DNA from: a virus
Reading direction: 5' to 3' (one strand)
DNA: 31,847 nucleotides
Virus record (IMG/VR): IMGVR_UViG_3300035188_000181
Span: 1-31,847 of that record
Positions within the stretch are counted from its first letter, which is position 1. Each line of letters starts with the position of its first letter. Below, one piece after another: positions 22,789 through 29,198 of the stretch. The translations under genes and the position numbers were made by a program. The notes below the pieces were generated by a model. The model was given only the letters and a program-made list of their open reading frames with translations, ran no database searches and was not told the DNA's origin.

Positions 22789-25072
22789 TTGAGGCCCCCA
22801 CGATCTCCGCCCAAGCGGTTTTGTTAACCTTTACGGCCGTCGCTTCCCGCCTCCTGACCTCCACCTTTTCGATCGTCAAAACGCCCGAGCTGATCCAGGC
22901 GGCGACAGCCCTCTTGGCCTCCTCCTCCTCCATCCCGTGATCCATCAGCACCTGGCCTACCCAACGTTTGGAGCCGCCCCTGCTGCTCTCGCCGTATGGG
23001 ATGCCAGTCTGCTTGCCGTCGTCGTCGATCACCCCCAGGTCGATCGCCTGCAGGATGCTGTTGATGGTGTCCTTGCTGACCTTGTGGAACGGCCCCGGAA
23101 CCTCCCACCTGGTCGCGACGCCGACGTGGTCGCCGTCGGCTCCCATGACGCCATTCGCCAGGGCGACGTTTTCGAGCATGTACCAGTCCGAATGCTCCGC
23201 CGGCGGCGCCAGGTTGGCCTTGTCAGAGTAAGTGCGGAAATGCAGCCTCCGGTTCTCGACGCCGAACTTGGCAGCCTCGGCCTCCGACATCTGGTTGATC
23301 ACGCGGGTATCGCGGGTGGCGTCGGTCAGCGCCTTGGCCCCGCGGCTGGTCTCAGCCGTGACCTCGCCGTCGCCGTTCTTCCTGGTATGGTGGATCAGCT
23401 CGATCGCCACGTTGCAGCGCTCGGCCAGCAGCACCCACTGGCGCATGACGGCGTTGATGGCGACGTTGTCGTTCTCGCTGACCTGGTGGCTGGCCACGAA
23501 GGGGTCCACCAGGAGCACGTCGATCCCGAGCGCAGTGATCTCCCTCTCGATCTCCCCCATGTCGGGCTCGACGATGATGGCGCCGGTCTTGGTCTCCTGC
23601 CTGGCGACGCAGAGCGGGGTGTCGCGGCCTGAGTTCAGGAACAGCCGCTCGCCGATGTCTTCGTCCGCGATCTTGTAGTGCTTGGCGATCGCTGCGAAGC
23701 GCCGGTCCAGCTCCTCGCGGGGGTCTTCGAGGCACCAAACCCAGACCTTCAGGGGCTTGGCCACGTTGACGCCCAGTAGCGGCTTGCCGGTGACCATCGC
23801 CATAGCCTCGACGAAGGTCAGGGATGACTTGCCGACGCCGCCGGGGGCGACGGTCGCAGAGACGAAGCGGCGGATCAGGTGACGGCCATAGACCCAGTCG
23901 CGAGGCGGGATCTGGTCTTCGGGCACCAGCCTGAAGGGTGATGCCTTGATGCCGCTCTTCTGCACCAGCTCATCGGGCTGCTGCTTGACCGGATGCTCCT
24001 GCTCGCGTTCGAGGTGAGCCGTGTAATCGGCCGGTGGCGTTGTCCTCGGCCTTTCAGCCTTCTGCTTCTCCCGCCACCTTGCCACGGCAGCATCCATGTC
24101 TGGCAGCCCCCGCAGCTGGCCACGTTCGAACCGTCCGAGGGTGGACCGGATCTTCCGCACCATCTCGTCAGGCCCGCGCCCCGGCCTGCTGAAATCGACG
24201 TGCGCCGAGTATTGCGGCCAGGCGGCGTCGTAGAGCTCCTGATCTGTCGGGACCGACCCGTTCTCACCGATCCACTGGATGAGAACGGCGAGGATCGTGT
24301 CCCGCATATATGCTTCTCGACCGTCCGAGATCTGCTCGGCGCCAAGGCCGAGAGCGCCGGTTGCGACCCGCTCAATCGGATCATTCTTCCGCGCCGTGTC
24401 GATTGAGTGGACCTTGGCGCTTGCAGGGTATGCCCGCATCACCTCTTCGAGGTCGTAGGCTCTCGGCTTGTACTTCAGCGGCACGAGCGACGTAAGTTCC
24501 GGCACCCTGCCTGGCTTTGTCGGCCATGCGATCGTTCCCGCGAGCCTCATCACACGGCTAGGGTTGGTGATCGCTCTATCACCCTCAAGGCTGTCAGCGA
24601 TACCTCCGAACGCAGCGCGGTGCTGCTCCTGGTCGGTGATGGCCTCGCGTAAAACCCAGTATGGTTGAAGCCTGGCGTGTGGATGCGTGCCCGTGCAGAC
24701 GATGAAGGACGGCGGCAGCGCCTTGGTTCTGGCAGGCGCCGCAGCCGACGACTCGGCGGTGTCGAGATCACCGGCGACAGCAGTAGTCGCGTAGTGGTCC
24801 GAGTCCGAGGCTCTGCCGAACGGTGGCAGATCAGGGTCTCGCAAGGCAACGCCGACGTAGACGTTGCACCGCTGCTGGTTCTTATCGACCGCATAGGCCG
24901 TCGCGGCCTCAATCTCGTCGGTACGATAGATCTGGCCAAGCCACCCCTTGCCGGTGTTGACCGCGATCTCGATCATGCCGTCGTCGTATTCGCCAGCGTT
25001 GCCGAACAGGTGCTTGAGGTGCTGGGCTATGTCGTCGGCATTCGGATGCAGATCCTGGGCGACTTCGGTCAT
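22781..25072 (-). CDS. Primase-helicase: AEP/RepB-like primase plus RecA-like (AAA_25) ATPase
   Basis: A 763-residue replication protein from ATG 25072; GTG 25078, closer to the GGAGG, is an alternative start. Residues 1-200 resemble a RepB-like archaeo-eukaryotic primase: CNVYVGVALRDP, the acidic pair in VAGDLD (Asp102, Asp104), LQPYWVLRE and NPSRVMRLAGTIAWP. Residues 230-340 are a helical linker (PriCT-like). From about 395 a RecA/DnaB-like ATPase begins with a P loop (VAPGGVGKSS, Lys415), VWVWCLEDP, a Walker B (IDVLLVDPF, Asp523) and LIHHTRKN. A C-terminal winged-helix-like region (SKRWVGQVLMDHGMEEEEAK) completes it. It should prime and unwind phage DNA. The gene is GC-rich (68% in a sampled line), unlike the tail genes, and lies beside the TGCGCA cluster. 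Confidence 0.85.
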   Translation of the reverse strand: MTEVAQDLHPNADDIAQHLKHLFGNAGEYDDGMIEIAVNTGKGWLGQIYRTDEIEAATAYAVDKNQQRCNVYVGVALRDPDLPPFGRASDSDHYATTAVAGDLDTAESSAAAPARTKALPPSFIVCTGTHPHARLQPYWVLREAITDQEQHRAAFGGIADSLEGDRAITNPSRVMRLAGTIAWPTKPGRVPELTSLVPLKYKPRAYDLEEVMRAYPASAKVHSIDTARKNDPIERVATGALGLGAEQISDGREAYMRDTILAVLIQWIGENGSVPTDQELYDAAWPQYSAHVDFSRPGRGPDEMVRKIRSTLGRFERGQLRGLPDMDAAVARWREKQKAERPRTTPPADYTAHLEREQEHPVKQQPDELVQKSGIKASPFRLVPEDQIPPRDWVYGRHLIRRFVSATVAPGGVGKSSLTFVEAMAMVTGKPLLGVNVAKPLKVWVWCLEDPREELDRRFAAIAKHYKIADEDIGERLFLNSGRDTPLCVARQETKTGAIIVEPDMGEIEREITALGIDVLLVDPFVASHQVSENDNVAINAVMRQWVLLAERCNVAIELIHHTRKNGDGEVTAETSRGAKALTDATRDTRVINQMSEAEAAKFGVENRRLHFRTYSDKANLAPPAEHSDWYMLENVALANGVMGADGDHVGVATRWEVPGPFHKVSKDTINSILQAIDLGVIDDDGKQTGIPYGESSRGGSKRWVGQVLMDHGMEEEEAKRAVAAWISSGVLTIEKVEVRRREATAVKVNKTAWAEIVGASNG

Positions 25073-25088
25073 GCTCACGGCACCCTCC

Positions 25089-25433
25089 TCACTCGCCTGC
25101 GCTTGATATGTCGGCGCATGTGTGCGACGCTTTGCGCTTGCGCAAGACTGACAGTCGCTTTTTGACAGCTGCCATTGATCGGTCGAGCTTGTAGGCAATG
25201 AAGCGCGTTGGAGCGTTTGCAGCCTTCATTTCAAGCAAACGCTGATCGTCATCCGGCTCCCATTCATTCGTCGGACTAAACATCGCCGCTGACTGCGGAT
25301 TGTAGACACGGAAAATCGGAATAAAATCGCGGTCGACTTCTTCGACGATCACACGACCGCCTTCGACAAGGCGTGAAAAAGTGCCGTCGAGACGTTGGCG
25401 CATGTATTGTTCAGCGGAAATGTAGCCGCTCAT
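25089..25433 (-). CDS. Small DNA-binding protein with Myb/SANT-like helix-turn-helix
   Basis: A 114-residue protein from ATG 25433, overlapping the stop of a 34-residue frame (ATGA) and preceded by GAGG. Residues about 56-102 (NEWEPDDDQRLLEMKAANAP then TRFIAYKLDRSMAAVKKRLS) have the W-x2-D-x2-L spacing and third helix of SANT/Myb-like or GcrA-like domains. The N-terminal half (MSGYISAEQYMRQRLDGTFS) may be an oligomerisation or partner-binding part. It lies directly upstream of the primase and contains the palindrome CTTGCGCAAG near its 3' end. It could bind those sites, but this is not shown by the sequence. Confidence 0.65.
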   Translation of the reverse strand: MSGYISAEQYMRQRLDGTFSRLVEGGRVIVEEVDRDFIPIFRVYNPQSAAMFSPTNEWEPDDDQRLLEMKAANAPTRFIAYKLDRSMAAVKKRLSVLRKRKASHTCADISSAGE

Positions 25434-25534
25434 GCGGTCCTCGTTGTCTGGATTGCTGAAAAAATGTCGGGCCTGAGATCCCGCGCCGTGACTGCGACCG
25501 CTTTGGCGATGGCGGTTTCGGTCCAGTGGGTCAT
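25430..25534 (-). CDS. 34-residue frame between the ParB-like and Myb-like genes
   Basis: Starts at ATG 25534 inside the ParB stop (ATGA) and ends with TGA 25430, which overlaps the next ATG (ATGA). It encodes MTHWTETAIAKAVAVTARDL followed by RPDIFSAIQTTRTA, which could form one amphipathic helix. Two matching four-base overlaps suggest it is translated by coupling. No family is recognisable. It may act mainly to carry ribosomes to the downstream gene. Confidence 0.5.
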   Translation of the reverse strand: MTHWTETAIAKAVAVTARDLRPDIFSAIQTTRTA

Positions 25535-26385
25535 GCTGCGCCGTCCATGATCGGGCGGTCAATCCACTCCATCGCCCACTCGCGATCGGCAGCAGACGGT
25601 GCGCTGTTCCAGACCTTCTCAAATGAGCGCCGCCACTTGATCGACCGCTCGGCGTCGTCTTGCGGATGGTGTGAAGGCGGGCTTGTCAGGCGCTGACGTG
25701 CGGAAACATTATCGCCGGCAGCAGCGCGCGTGATGATTTCGTCCTGCTGTTCCGGCTCAAGGCGAGCAAGCGCGTCAAGCTCCTCACCCTTGTCGAGGCT
25801 TGTTCCGATCACCTTGTCAAGGTTTTTGATCTTGTTCCCACGTGCTGCGTCGAGCTGCACCTTGCGCTCGGAGGTGCCGGTCTTCCTGGCGGTGTCGGCG
25901 GTGAAACGATCAATCTGATCAGATCGCAAAGTTTGCGAACTGATTTTAGACGACTTTCTATCACCCCCGTTCTTCGTCTCCGGATGCATCTCCTCATAAA
26001 GCCGCTTGCGCTCCGCTACGTGCAGTGCGCGCTCGGCAGGCGTGAGTTCGCCACGCATGAGGTTTTCATCAATCTCAGCAAGCCGGGCTTCTGTGTCTTC
26101 CGCCTCTACGATGATCGCCGGTATACTGTCCCAGTGCAGGCGTTTTGCCGCCTCAAGCCTATGAAGGCCAGCTACAAGCCAATAACCGACGCCCTTCTGT
26201 GGGCGAAGCGTAATCGGATTGATCAGCCCAACCTCGCGCATCGAAGCGCAAAGCCTTTTTACATTCTCATCATTCAGGCCGCGAAGTCTTCGGGCGTATG
26301 CAATGCCGTTGACTGCAATGTGGCGAACTTGAGGAGGGCTTGCGCCCTCCTCCTGTCCAATCGTCTTTGGTTCGCGGCTCACCAT
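25531..26385 (-). CDS. ParB/Spo0J-like protein with ParB N-terminal domain
   Basis: A 284-residue protein from ATG 26385, overlapping the previous stop (TGATG). Residues about 20-115 are a ParB N-terminal domain: VRHIAVNGIAYARRLRGLND, LINPITLRPQKGVGYWLVAG, the phosphate-binding GLHRLEA, and ENLMRGELTPAERALHVAER. A central region (TARKTGTSERKVQLDAARGN) resembles the ParB helix-turn-helix. There is no ParA gene in the window. Stand-alone phage ParB proteins can act as DNA-binding CTPases or transcription regulators or aid replication. It may bind the TGCGCA cluster; this is a hypothesis. The second half is charged and probably flexible. Confidence 0.8.
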   Translation of the reverse strand: MVSREPKTIGQEEGASPPQVRHIAVNGIAYARRLRGLNDENVKRLCASMREVGLINPITLRPQKGVGYWLVAGLHRLEAAKRLHWDSIPAIIVEAEDTEARLAEIDENLMRGELTPAERALHVAERKRLYEEMHPETKNGGDRKSSKISSQTLRSDQIDRFTADTARKTGTSERKVQLDAARGNKIKNLDKVIGTSLDKGEELDALARLEPEQQDEIITRAAAGDNVSARQRLTSPPSHHPQDDAERSIKWRRSFEKVWNSAPSAADREWAMEWIDRPIMDGAA

Positions 26386-27281
26386 CAGATCACCGGAAAG
26401 TCCATTGTTTCATTCCAGGCGATTTCGCTCTCCCGCCGTGGAACACCACCGGCGGCGTAGAACTTCAGCGTATTGATCAGGATTGCGTTGCGCTGAACCT
26501 CGTGCATGCGGCCCATATTCTGCTGCCGCACCTTGTCGATCAGATTGATTGCCCTCTTTGCTCCGCCACGCAGCGCGCGAACGTCTGCAAGGAATGCCGC
26601 GACGGCTTTCGCATTCTTCTGGCTGAACAAGTAGAGAATGGCTGCCAGCGCGCTCTCGTGCAGCTGGCGGGCATTTTTTGCAGCCATTTTCGCCTCTGCC
26701 ACGCAGTCGTCGAAGAGCGGCTGCTTGAGCTTGCGATAGGCGTCGAGAAGGTCGGTGTTGGCAAATGTTACAGACCTGTCCGTTGGGTTGTCGCTCGTCA
26801 GGATCAGCACCCAGCGCACAGCTGCTGCTGCACTGTTCGCATTGCTGATGCCGGCAATGGTGAAAGCATCATCGCCCTTGCGCTTCCGCCCGATGTCCAT
26901 GACGGAGAAGCTCTCATCGGAGATGCCGAACACGCAGTAGGTTTCAAATGGCGTGCCGGCACGCACACACGCGGCCAGACGATGCTGCCCGTCGCGCAAA
27001 ATGCCGGAACGCCCAAACTTTATGGTGTCGCCCGTAAGCGCCCAGCGCCCTTCGGTCATGTCGCGCGCGTATTGGGCGATGTGCGTCGTGCGCTTCGCGC
27101 GGTTGTGGGGGTTGAGATGCGTCAGGATGTGCTCTGCAAGCCGCGGCGTGATCTTCACGCGCCGGGAGTTTTCCGGCGGGTTGAGGCGCAGCGCGTTCAG
27201 CTGCTCAACCTGTTTTGTGATTGAAGAGTTCGGATCAATGAACCTCGGCCCGCTGTCGATCGTCTTGAGTGCTACTGTCAT
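26385..27281 (-). CDS. ParB/sulfiredoxin-superfamily-like phage protein
   Basis: A 298-residue protein from ATG 27281 with AGGA six bases upstream. The central WALTGDTIKFGRSGILRDGQ followed by HRLAACVRAGTPFETYCVFG carries the DGQHR motif typical of the ParB/Srx and DndB-like fold. A helical C-terminal half (AAILYLFSQKNAKAVAAFLA, then RAINLIDKVRQQNMGRMHEV) follows. Such genes are frequent in actinophages and alphaproteobacterial phages, often next to replication genes, and their role is not settled. It is unlike the neighbouring ParB in length and in lacking a helix-turn-helix. The superfamily placement is by motif only. Confidence 0.7.
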   Translation of the reverse strand: MTVALKTIDSGPRFIDPNSSITKQVEQLNALRLNPPENSRRVKITPRLAEHILTHLNPHNRAKRTTHIAQYARDMTEGRWALTGDTIKFGRSGILRDGQHRLAACVRAGTPFETYCVFGISDESFSVMDIGRKRKGDDAFTIAGISNANSAAAAVRWVLILTSDNPTDRSVTFANTDLLDAYRKLKQPLFDDCVAEAKMAAKNARQLHESALAAILYLFSQKNAKAVAAFLADVRALRGGAKRAINLIDKVRQQNMGRMHEVQRNAILINTLKFYAAGGVPRRESEIAWNETMDFPVI

Positions 27282-27340
27282 GGTGTTTCCTGCATGTGCG
27301 CCGCCATCTGACCCCTGGCGGCTTGGGGATCAGTGATGGG

Positions 27341-27439
27341 TCATGTGCCGGGCCTCAAGGTGCCGCGCGGCCACTCGGCGCCTTCCGGCCAGTTCTCGTA
27401 GGACAGCCAGTCTTTCGACACGCTGATTTTCTCCCTCAT
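27341..27439 (-). CDS. 32-residue protein resembling the C-terminus of the preceding gene
   Basis: Starts at ATG 27439 overlapping the previous stop (ATGA) and ends at TGA 27341. Its residues DWLSYENWPEGAEWPRGTLR align with GWFDENWPSTATWPREVSRP at the end of the preceding 82-residue protein, sharing ENWP-x-A-x-WPR and a final RP. It looks like a partial tandem copy. The 75 bases before the next gene (27282-27340 plus its binding site) contain nothing else I can name. Confidence 0.45.
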   Translation of the reverse strand: MREKISVSKDWLSYENWPEGAEWPRGTLRPGT

Positions 27440-27684
27440 GCGGTCCTCTGTTGTTGTGATGGTCTTGAAACTTCGCGCGGCCAGGTCGCAGTGCTGGGCC
27501 AGTTCTCATCGAACCAGCCGATCGCGCGTTCCCAGGTGGCGGTGTTCAGGTCTTTGCCAGCGGCAATTCGATCCAATGCAAGGCCCGCATTGAAAACGAT
27601 TGTAGATACGCGAGCGCGAGAGAGACCCCTGGCTGCGCAGTAGGCGTCGGCCACGGTCAGAAGTTGAGAACGAAGCAGATTCAT
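27436..27684 (-). CDS. First gene of the leftward operon, 82-residue hypothetical protein
   Basis: Starts at ATG 27684 (MNLLRSQLLTVADAYCAARG then LSRARVSTIVFNAG) with no ribosome binding site and a predicted promoter whose transcript would begin at or next to the ATG. The helical N-terminal half could be a helix-turn-helix (residues about 8-35), and the C-terminal half carries ENWPSTATWPREVSRP. I recall similar short proteins as the first gene opposite the repressor in Rhizobiales prophages, where a Cro-like or regulatory role would fit. The function is not established. Confidence 0.65.
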   Translation of the reverse strand: MNLLRSQLLTVADAYCAARGLSRARVSTIVFNAGLALDRIAAGKDLNTATWERAIGWFDENWPSTATWPREVSRPSQQQRTA

Positions 27685-27692
27685 GGCAGTGA

Positions 27693-27721
27693 ACAATGCG
27701 GAACAATTGCCGCGTTGTCAA
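27693..27721 (-). promoter_or_regulatory. Leftward (lytic) promoter
   Basis: On the minus strand TTGACA (27721-27716, perfect -35) is followed after 17 bases by CATTGT (27698-27693, weak -10). The ATG of the first gene lies eight bases further on, so the transcript would be leaderless or nearly so. A second TTGACA lies 17 bases upstream (27738-27733) without a matching -10. A TCCGC half-site touches the -10. Confidence 0.55.
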
Positions 27722-27826
27722 TACTGCATCCCTGTCAATCCATTTGGACGGATCTTCCGCCTAAATCAGTACAATTCTGAGTACATTCCGCACTTGTTAA
27801 TCCTATCCGCGCGGCATACTATCCGC
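27698..27826. promoter_or_regulatory. Repressor operator region with repeated TCCGC half-sites
   Basis: Within 130 bases between the divergent genes TCCGC occurs at 27756-27760, 27787-27791, 27806-27810 and 27822-27826, and its complement GCGGA at 27698-27702. One pair forms the dyad CGGAtctTCCG (27749-27759). CTATCCGC is repeated exactly at 27803-27810 and 27819-27826. They overlap both promoters, as expected for repressor operators. Confidence 0.5.
27794..27822 (+). promoter_or_regulatory. Repressor promoter, leaderless transcript predicted
   Basis: TTGTTA (27794-27799), a 17-base spacer and TACTAT (27817-27822). Transcription would start about seven bases later, at or next to the ATG at 27829. 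No Shine-Dalgarno sequence precedes that ATG, so a leaderless mRNA is likely, as for lambda cI made from PRM. TCCGC motifs lie in the spacer and at the end of the -10. Confidence 0.5.
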
Positions 27827-27828
27827 AC

Positions 27829-28470
27829 ATGTCGGAAAATCCCCACGACAAAAGCGGACTTGAGCGCAGGATTACTGAGCGTTTGCTTGAGCTTGGATTG
27901 AGCCCGCGGGCTGCGTCTGTTCAGGCTGGCGGCGGCCCGGATCTGATTCGCAATATCATCCGAGGACGGTCGCAGGCGCCGAGAGCAGAGAGCCTCGTGC
28001 GTCTCGCCTCTGTGCTTCAGGTGTCGCTGGACTACCTGATGACCGGCACTGGCAGCATTGAAAAAATTACATCCAACAACTTTGGCGCTAAACTTAAGGT
28101 TAGTTTACTATCTTGGGTTTCAGCTGGTCGTATGGCTTTTCCAGACGTCAGCGATGAAACCATTGGCATGATAGAAGAAATCGACCTGAGCCCGGACGGC
28201 GATTGGATCGCTCTCCAGGTTGTTGGCGACAGCATGGATCGCATAAGCCCGCCTGAAAGCATCATTTTCATTGATCGGCGCGACAAAGTCCTGGTGCCTA
28301 ACGCATGTTATGTGATCGCCAATGGCGACGGCGAGGCGACATACAAACGGTTCAGAACGAACCCGATGCGTTTCGAGCCCGTGAGCACCAACCCGTCTCA
28401 CGAGACGATCTACCCTCAGCGCGAACCGCTGATCGTCGGCCGCGTCAAAAAATCGATTCTGAAAATGTAA
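27829..28470 (+). CDS. CI-like phage repressor, S24/LexA family
   Basis: A 213-residue lysogeny repressor. Residues about 23-70 hold a lambda-type helix-turn-helix (LSPRAASVQAGGGPDLIRNI then IRGRSQAPRAESLVRLASVL). Residues 95-213 are an S24 self-cleavage domain with the predicted cleavage site Ala99-Gly100 (VSAGRM), catalytic Ser135 (VVGDSMD) and Lys173 (ATYKRF). RecA activation after DNA damage should therefore induce the phage. It starts at ATG 27829 with no ribosome binding site, in line with a leaderless transcript. It is divergent from the leftward lytic genes and ends at a strong terminator. It probably binds the TCCGC half-sites upstream. Confidence 0.93.
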   Translation: MSENPHDKSGLERRITERLLELGLSPRAASVQAGGGPDLIRNIIRGRSQAPRAESLVRLASVLQVSLDYLMTGTGSIEKITSNNFGAKLKVSLLSWVSAGRMAFPDVSDETIGMIEEIDLSPDGDWIALQVVGDSMDRISPPESIIFIDRRDKVLVPNACYVIANGDGEATYKRFRTNPMRFEPVSTNPSHETIYPQREPLIVGRVKKSILKM

Positions 28471-28496
28471 CAAGCCACCAGATCTAAGTTTGTTTA

Positions 28497-28519
28497 GCCC
28501 GGCTCCGGCCGGGTTTTTT
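28497..28519 (+). terminator. Intrinsic terminator after the repressor gene
   Basis: CCCGGC (28498-28503), loop TCCG, GCCGGG (28508-28513), then six T (28514-28519). An A-T and a G-T pair can extend the stem. This is a standard Rho-independent terminator 27 bases after the repressor stop; it separates repressor transcription from the early genes to the right. Confidence 0.92.
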
Positions 28520-28541
28520 GTTACGGAACTTATACTTAACT

Positions 28542-28556
28542 CATATACGGTATATG
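28542..28556. promoter_or_regulatory. Perfect palindrome CATATAC-G-GTATATG upstream of the early promoter
   Basis: A seven-base arm, one central G and a perfect seven-base complement. GGAAC (28525-28529) and GTTCC (28556-28560) lie around it. A related half-site TATACCG occurs at 28583-28589, in the spacer of the following promoter. It is probably an operator for a regulator different from CI, whose half-sites look like TCCGC. Confidence 0.55.
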
Positions 28557-28569
28557 TTCCTCTTTTAGG

Positions 28570-28598
28570 TTGACACGGCACTTATACCGCATTAACGT
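28570..28598 (+). promoter_or_regulatory. Promoter of the rightward early operon
   Basis: TTGACA (28570-28575, perfect -35), a 17-base spacer and TAACGT (28593-28598, weak -10), followed by AAGGAGG at 28613-28619 and the ATG at 28625. It lies after the repressor terminator and drives the small early genes and recombination genes. The weak -10 suggests need for an activator or moderate strength. Confidence 0.55.
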
Positions 28599-28624
28599 CC
28601 TCCCGGTCAGTCAAGGAGGACGAC

Positions 28625-28801
28625 ATGACTATCACCGAACAGCAAACCCGCATTCTCGCCGCCATCGCTGATCGCGGCTGGATCACCAACGAGCTTTACT
28701 TCGAAGCGGCCCGCGAGCTTTGCGCGCGCGGTCAGATCAAGCTGTCAACTCGCCGCACCGCTGTTGGCGCGACCAAGTTTGTTTGGGAGGCCGCACAATG
28801 A
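28625..28801 (+). CDS. Small early protein, 58 residues, possible winged helix
   Basis: Starts at ATG 28625 with a very strong AAGGAGGA four bases upstream and ends in an ATGA overlap with the next gene. MTITEQQTRILAAIADRGWI then TNELYFEAARELCARGQIKL has the helix spacing of a small winged-helix domain, and STRRTAVGATKFVW could be the wing. As the first early gene with the best ribosome binding site in the window, a regulatory or host-takeover role is plausible. No family name can be given. Confidence 0.65.
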   Translation: MTITEQQTRILAAIADRGWITNELYFEAARELCARGQIKLSTRRTAVGATKFVWEAAQ

Positions 28802-28989
28802 ACGCCGGCCTCGAACAGTTCCTCATTGCCTGTAATCTCATCCAAGAGGGGAGCCGCGATCTGGCGGCGTCCCACTTGAAGGCTGCTCTGCGGTCGATTG
28901 ACAGATCCAAGAAGCCTGATCTGGACATCCGCGCCGACATCATACGTCTGCTTGACATGGTGCAGCGCAACGCCGCGAGGGCCGCGTGA
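28798..28989 (+). CDS. Small helical early protein, 63 residues
   Basis: ATG 28798 overlaps the previous stop (ATGA). The sequence is almost all helix (MNAGLEQFLIACNLIQEGSR then DLAASHLKAALRSID), charged and soluble, possibly a two-helix hairpin. No motif is recognisable. It is coupled to genes on both sides by four-base overlaps, so it belongs to the early operon. Confidence 0.6.
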   Translation: MNAGLEQFLIACNLIQEGSRDLAASHLKAALRSIDRSKKPDLDIRADIIRLLDMVQRNAARAA

Positions 28990-29198
28990 CGACTGCAAAC
29001 GATTTCATGTCCCGTTTCACGGACGCACTGGCCGGTCTCACGCCGCAGCAGCGCGTCGAGAAGATCGATGCCTGGCTTCCCGCGATCCGCGACCCGCGCA
29101 AAGCGCAAAGCGCGGGCGTGAACGCCTTCGAACAGCACCTTGTGGTCGTCGAGCTGATGACGATCCGCGAAAACAACGTCGAGAGGATCACCTCATGA
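28986..29198 (+). CDS. Small early protein, 70 residues
   Basis: Starts with GTG at 28986 in a GTGA overlap; ATG 29007 is a possible later start. It encodes MTTANDFMSRFTDALAGLTP then QQRVEKIDAWLPAIRDPRK, a mostly helical protein ending ENNVERITS. It overlaps the next ATG (ATGA). No family is recognisable. Confidence 0.58.
   Translation: MTTANDFMSRFTDALAGLTPQQRVEKIDAWLPAIRDPRKAQSAGVNAFEQHLVVVELMTIRENNVERITS

Noticed and set aside
22937-23632. 231-residue plus-strand frame and others opposite the primase
   Set aside because: Long antisense frames are expected in GC-rich coding DNA; the minus-strand frame carries clear ATPase motifs.
26340-27224. 294-residue plus-strand frame opposite the ParB-like genes
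   Set aside because: Shadow of the 298-residue DGQHR protein on the other strand, with Cys/His-rich random-looking sequence.
25531-27281. Plasmid-type partition system (phage-plasmid)
   Set aside because: ParB-like genes alone do not show this; no ParA and no plasmid replication initiator were found.
27691-27704. GAAC-N6-GAAC, close to the alphaproteobacterial LexA box
   Set aside because: The spacer is six and not seven bases. The phage repressor is itself cleavable, so a LexA site is not needed.
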